64,000 bases of DNA from an uncultured Lachnospiraceae bacterium (lineage in GTDB: Bacteria; Bacillota; Clostridia; Lachnospirales; Lachnospiraceae), in NCBI GenBank assembly GCA_910584845.1, contig CAJUDH010000017.1, positions 1 to 64,000 on the forward strand, written 5' to 3'. The translations under genes were made by a program, and so were the position numbers. Of this stretch, positions 62,330 through 64,000 are shown piece after piece. The notes beneath the pieces are model-generated. The model made no database searches and was not told the origin of the DNA. It was given only the letters and a program-made list of their open reading frames with translations. How positions within the stretch are numbered: position 1 is the stretch's first letter; each line of letters starts with the position of its first letter.

Positions 62330-62647
62330 GGGTTTTCCTTGATTTTTACACCGATAGGGCAGCTCAGAGTTATACACATTTTTTTGTGGATATCCATTGT
62401 TTTTCAGTGGATAACCCATATCCGATTTCCTGATATTGCGGATATCCTGCCCCGCTGTGGAAAACCCTCCTGCTTCACCTAAACTTAAGAATGATTTTCA
62501 ACATACTTTTATACATGGGATTTTCCTTGATTTTCTAGGAAAAACCGGCTTTTACACAAATTCACACCCTCTACTACGATTACGACGGAATTTAATTATA
62601 TATTTATCTATGTATTTTACCGACCAGAAAGAAAGGAAGTTATCAAC
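62330..62647. other. oriC: oriC, dnaA-dnaN intergenic part with AT-rich unwinding candidate
   Basis: A 318-base gene-free region with single-mismatch DnaA boxes TTATACACA (62370-62378), TGTGGATAT (62385-62393), AGTGGATAA (62406-62414) and TGTGGAAAA (62456-62464). An AT-rich tract (about 62590-62622, with ATTATATATTTATC) lies just before dnaN. This mirrors the bipartite Bacillus origin, where unwinding occurs between dnaA and dnaN. Confidence 0.75.
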
Positions 62648-63760
62648 ATGAAATTGCTATTCCAGAAAGAAGCATTAATGAACGGAATTAATATCGTATC
62701 AAAAGCTATTCCATCAAAAACCACTATGAGCATCCTAGAATGTATTTTGATCGACGCTTCCACTGGAGAAATCAAGCTGACTGGCAATGATACAGAATTA
62801 GGGATAGAAACCATTGTGGCAGGTTTAATTTCTGAAAAAGGAAGCATTGCCTTAGAATCAAAAATTTTCTCAGACATTATCCGTAAACTTCCGGACAGTG
62901 AATCGGACGTCTCCATTACTACCGATGAACATTTTAATACCACAATCGAATGCGATAATGCAGTATTTCGAATACAGGGCAGGGATCCCCAGGAATTTTC
63001 CTATATTCCTTATATTGAAAAAAATCAATACATATGCCTGTCCCAATTTTCTTTAAAAGAGGCAATCCGGCAGACGATTTTTTCTATCTCCCCAAATGAC
63101 AGCAATAAAATGATGGGTGGGGAATTGGTTGAAGTTAAAGATAATATTTTAAAAATTGTATCATTGGATGGGCACAGGATTTCCATCCGCAATATTTTAT
63201 TGAAAGACAATTATGAAAGCAGAAAAGTCATAGTTCCCGGAAAAACTCTTTCCGAAATCAGTAAAATACTAGCTGGCGACAATGAAAAAGAAGTGCTGAT
63301 CTATTTTAGTAAAAATCATATCTTATTTGAATTTGACCAAACCATTGTAGTTTCCCGGCTTATTGAAGGGGAATATTTCCGGATTGACCATATGTTGTCC
63401 AACGATTATAAAACCCATATAAAAGTCAACAAAAGGGAATTTATGGACAATATTGACCGGGCTATTATTATGATCCGGGATAACGACCGCAAACCGATTA
63501 TTTTAAGGGTAGAAGAAAATAATGTCAATATGAGGATCCGTTCTTCTTTTGGATCCATGGATGCGGATATATTGGCGAAAAATACAGGCGAAAATATTAT
63601 GATCGCTTTTAACCCCAAATTTTTATTGGATGCGTTAAGGGTGATTGACGACGAAGAGATCGACATTTATATGATGAACCCCAAATCCCCTTGTTTTATT
63701 AAGGATGATGCCGGAAATTATATTTACTTAATCCTGCCAGTTAATTTTATTGCGGAATAA
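62648..63760 (+). CDS. dnaN: DNA polymerase III beta subunit (sliding clamp)
   Basis: A 370-residue beta clamp of three similar domains. MKLLFQKEALMNGINIVSKA at the start, LTGNDTELGIETIV, RIQGRDPQEFSYIP and the C-terminal LILPVNFIAE are recognised. It tethers polymerase to DNA and is loaded by the complex containing HolB. AAAGGAAGTTATCAAC precedes the ATG. Confidence 0.96.
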   Translation: MKLLFQKEALMNGINIVSKAIPSKTTMSILECILIDASTGEIKLTGNDTELGIETIVAGLISEKGSIALESKIFSDIIRKLPDSESDVSITTDEHFNTTIECDNAVFRIQGRDPQEFSYIPYIEKNQYICLSQFSLKEAIRQTIFSISPNDSNKMMGGELVEVKDNILKIVSLDGHRISIRNILLKDNYESRKVIVPGKTLSEISKILAGDNEKEVLIYFSKNHILFEFDQTIVVSRLIEGEYFRIDHMLSNDYKTHIKVNKREFMDNIDRAIIMIRDNDRKPIILRVEENNVNMRIRSSFGSMDADILAKNTGENIMIAFNPKFLLDALRVIDDEEIDIYMMNPKSPCFIKDDAGNYIYLILPVNFIAE

Positions 63761-63771
63761 GGGGGAAAAAA

Positions 63772-63981
63772 ATGGAAATAATCAAATTAAAAAGTGACTA
63801 CATCAAATTGGGCCAGGCTTTAAAAGCCGCTGGGCTATGTGAATCCGGCGTAGAGGCCAAGCATGCCATTGCAAAAGGCCTGGTGCAGGTCAACGGGGCT
63901 GTGGAATTCCAACGCGGAAAAAAATTACGCGGCAACGATGTAGTGGCTTATCAGGGGGAAACCATTCGTATAGAAGGTTGA
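63772..63981 (+). CDS. yaaA: S4-domain protein YaaA
   Basis: A 69-residue S4-type RNA-binding protein. YIKLGQALKAAGLCESGVEA, then HAIAKGLVQVNGAVEFQRGKK, fits the S4 fold. It lies 11 bases after dnaN, in the conserved position between dnaN and recF, and is probably co-transcribed. Its role (linked to ribosome assembly in Bacillus) is not proven here. Confidence 0.9.
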   Translation: MEIIKLKSDYIKLGQALKAAGLCESGVEAKHAIAKGLVQVNGAVEFQRGKKLRGNDVVAYQGETIRIEG

Positions 63982-63985
63982 AAGG

Positions 63986-64000
63986 ATGATTATTGATTCT
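63986..64000 (+). CDS. recF: DNA repair protein RecF, first five codons only
   Basis: ATG at 63986 begins MIIDS and runs off the window. The start, four bases after yaaA with AAAGG at the join, and the invariant gene order dnaA-dnaN-yaaA-recF are the evidence; too little is present for a sequence-based call. Confidence 0.6.

Noticed and set aside
1..64000. CRISPR arrays, rRNA operons, restriction or defence gene clusters
   Set aside because: No regularly spaced repeats, rRNA sequence or recognisable defence proteins were seen anywhere in the window.

Overview
The window is an origin-proximal chromosome segment from a low- to moderate-G+C, spore-forming Clostridia, most likely a Lachnospiraceae member. 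The evidence is the order rpmH-rnpA-yidD-yidC-jag-mnmE-mnmG-rsmG running away from dnaA, the dnaA-dnaN-yaaA-recF block at the right end, parA/parB with three parS sites, a YyaC-type spore protease, and small families typical of this group (DUF4446, DUF5711, DUF1461). The genus cannot be fixed from the sequence alone.

Layout. 0.4-6.1 kb: membrane proteins, a PAP2 phosphatase, TrmB and thioredoxin. 6.2-10.35 kb: tRNA-Lys(CUU) with a 4,024-bp integrated element between perfect 100-bp direct repeats. It carries a tyrosine integrase, a Rep_trans initiator/relaxase, four small proteins and several strongly structured non-coding segments. 10.4-16.9 kb: dTDP-rhamnose genes rfbA, rfbB and rfbD (no rfbC), glmM and leuA. 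17-29 kb: an orphan tyrosine recombinase, GH36 alpha-galactosidase, glutamate dehydrogenase, an ABC-F ATPase, a small XRE regulator, an NSS transporter, MtnN and glucose-6-phosphate isomerase. 29-36 kb: uncharacterised membrane or coiled-coil proteins, YyaC, a LysM protein, DUF5711 and transketolase. 36-42 kb: a minus-strand cluster (Orn/Lys/Arg decarboxylase, guanylate-kinase-like protein, holB, ricT, trmN6, rsmI) that parallels Bacillus yaaO-tmk-holB-yaaT-yabB-yabC, with a Gmk-like kinase where tmk would sit. 43-52 kb: ROK glucokinase, DUF554, and the par region (sigma-like/beta-propeller protein, DUF4446, ParB, ParA), then VOC and alpha/beta-hydrolase genes. 52-60 kb: rsmG, mnmG, mnmE, jag, yidC, yidD, rnpA and rpmH. 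60-64 kb: an ECF S-component, a bipartite oriC around dnaA, dnaN, yaaA and the first codons of recF.

How they fit together. The right third is the standard replication/segregation core: DnaA boxes lie on both sides of dnaA, with the beta clamp and parABS close by. The YidC/YidD/RnpA/RpmH and MnmE/MnmG/RsmG genes serve membrane insertion and RNA maturation. The middle is housekeeping carbon and nitrogen metabolism and envelope precursors. The most distinctive item is the tRNA-Lys element. Its Rep_trans gene sits beside a 24-bp C-run/G-run inverted repeat resembling, from memory, the nick regions of ICEBs1/Tn916-type NicK/Orf20 relaxases. A gene-free stretch folds into two long hairpins such as a single-strand origin would need. 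No conjugation, capsid or morphogenesis gene is present, so it looks like a minimal rolling-circle integrative mobilizable element or an integrated cryptic replicon.
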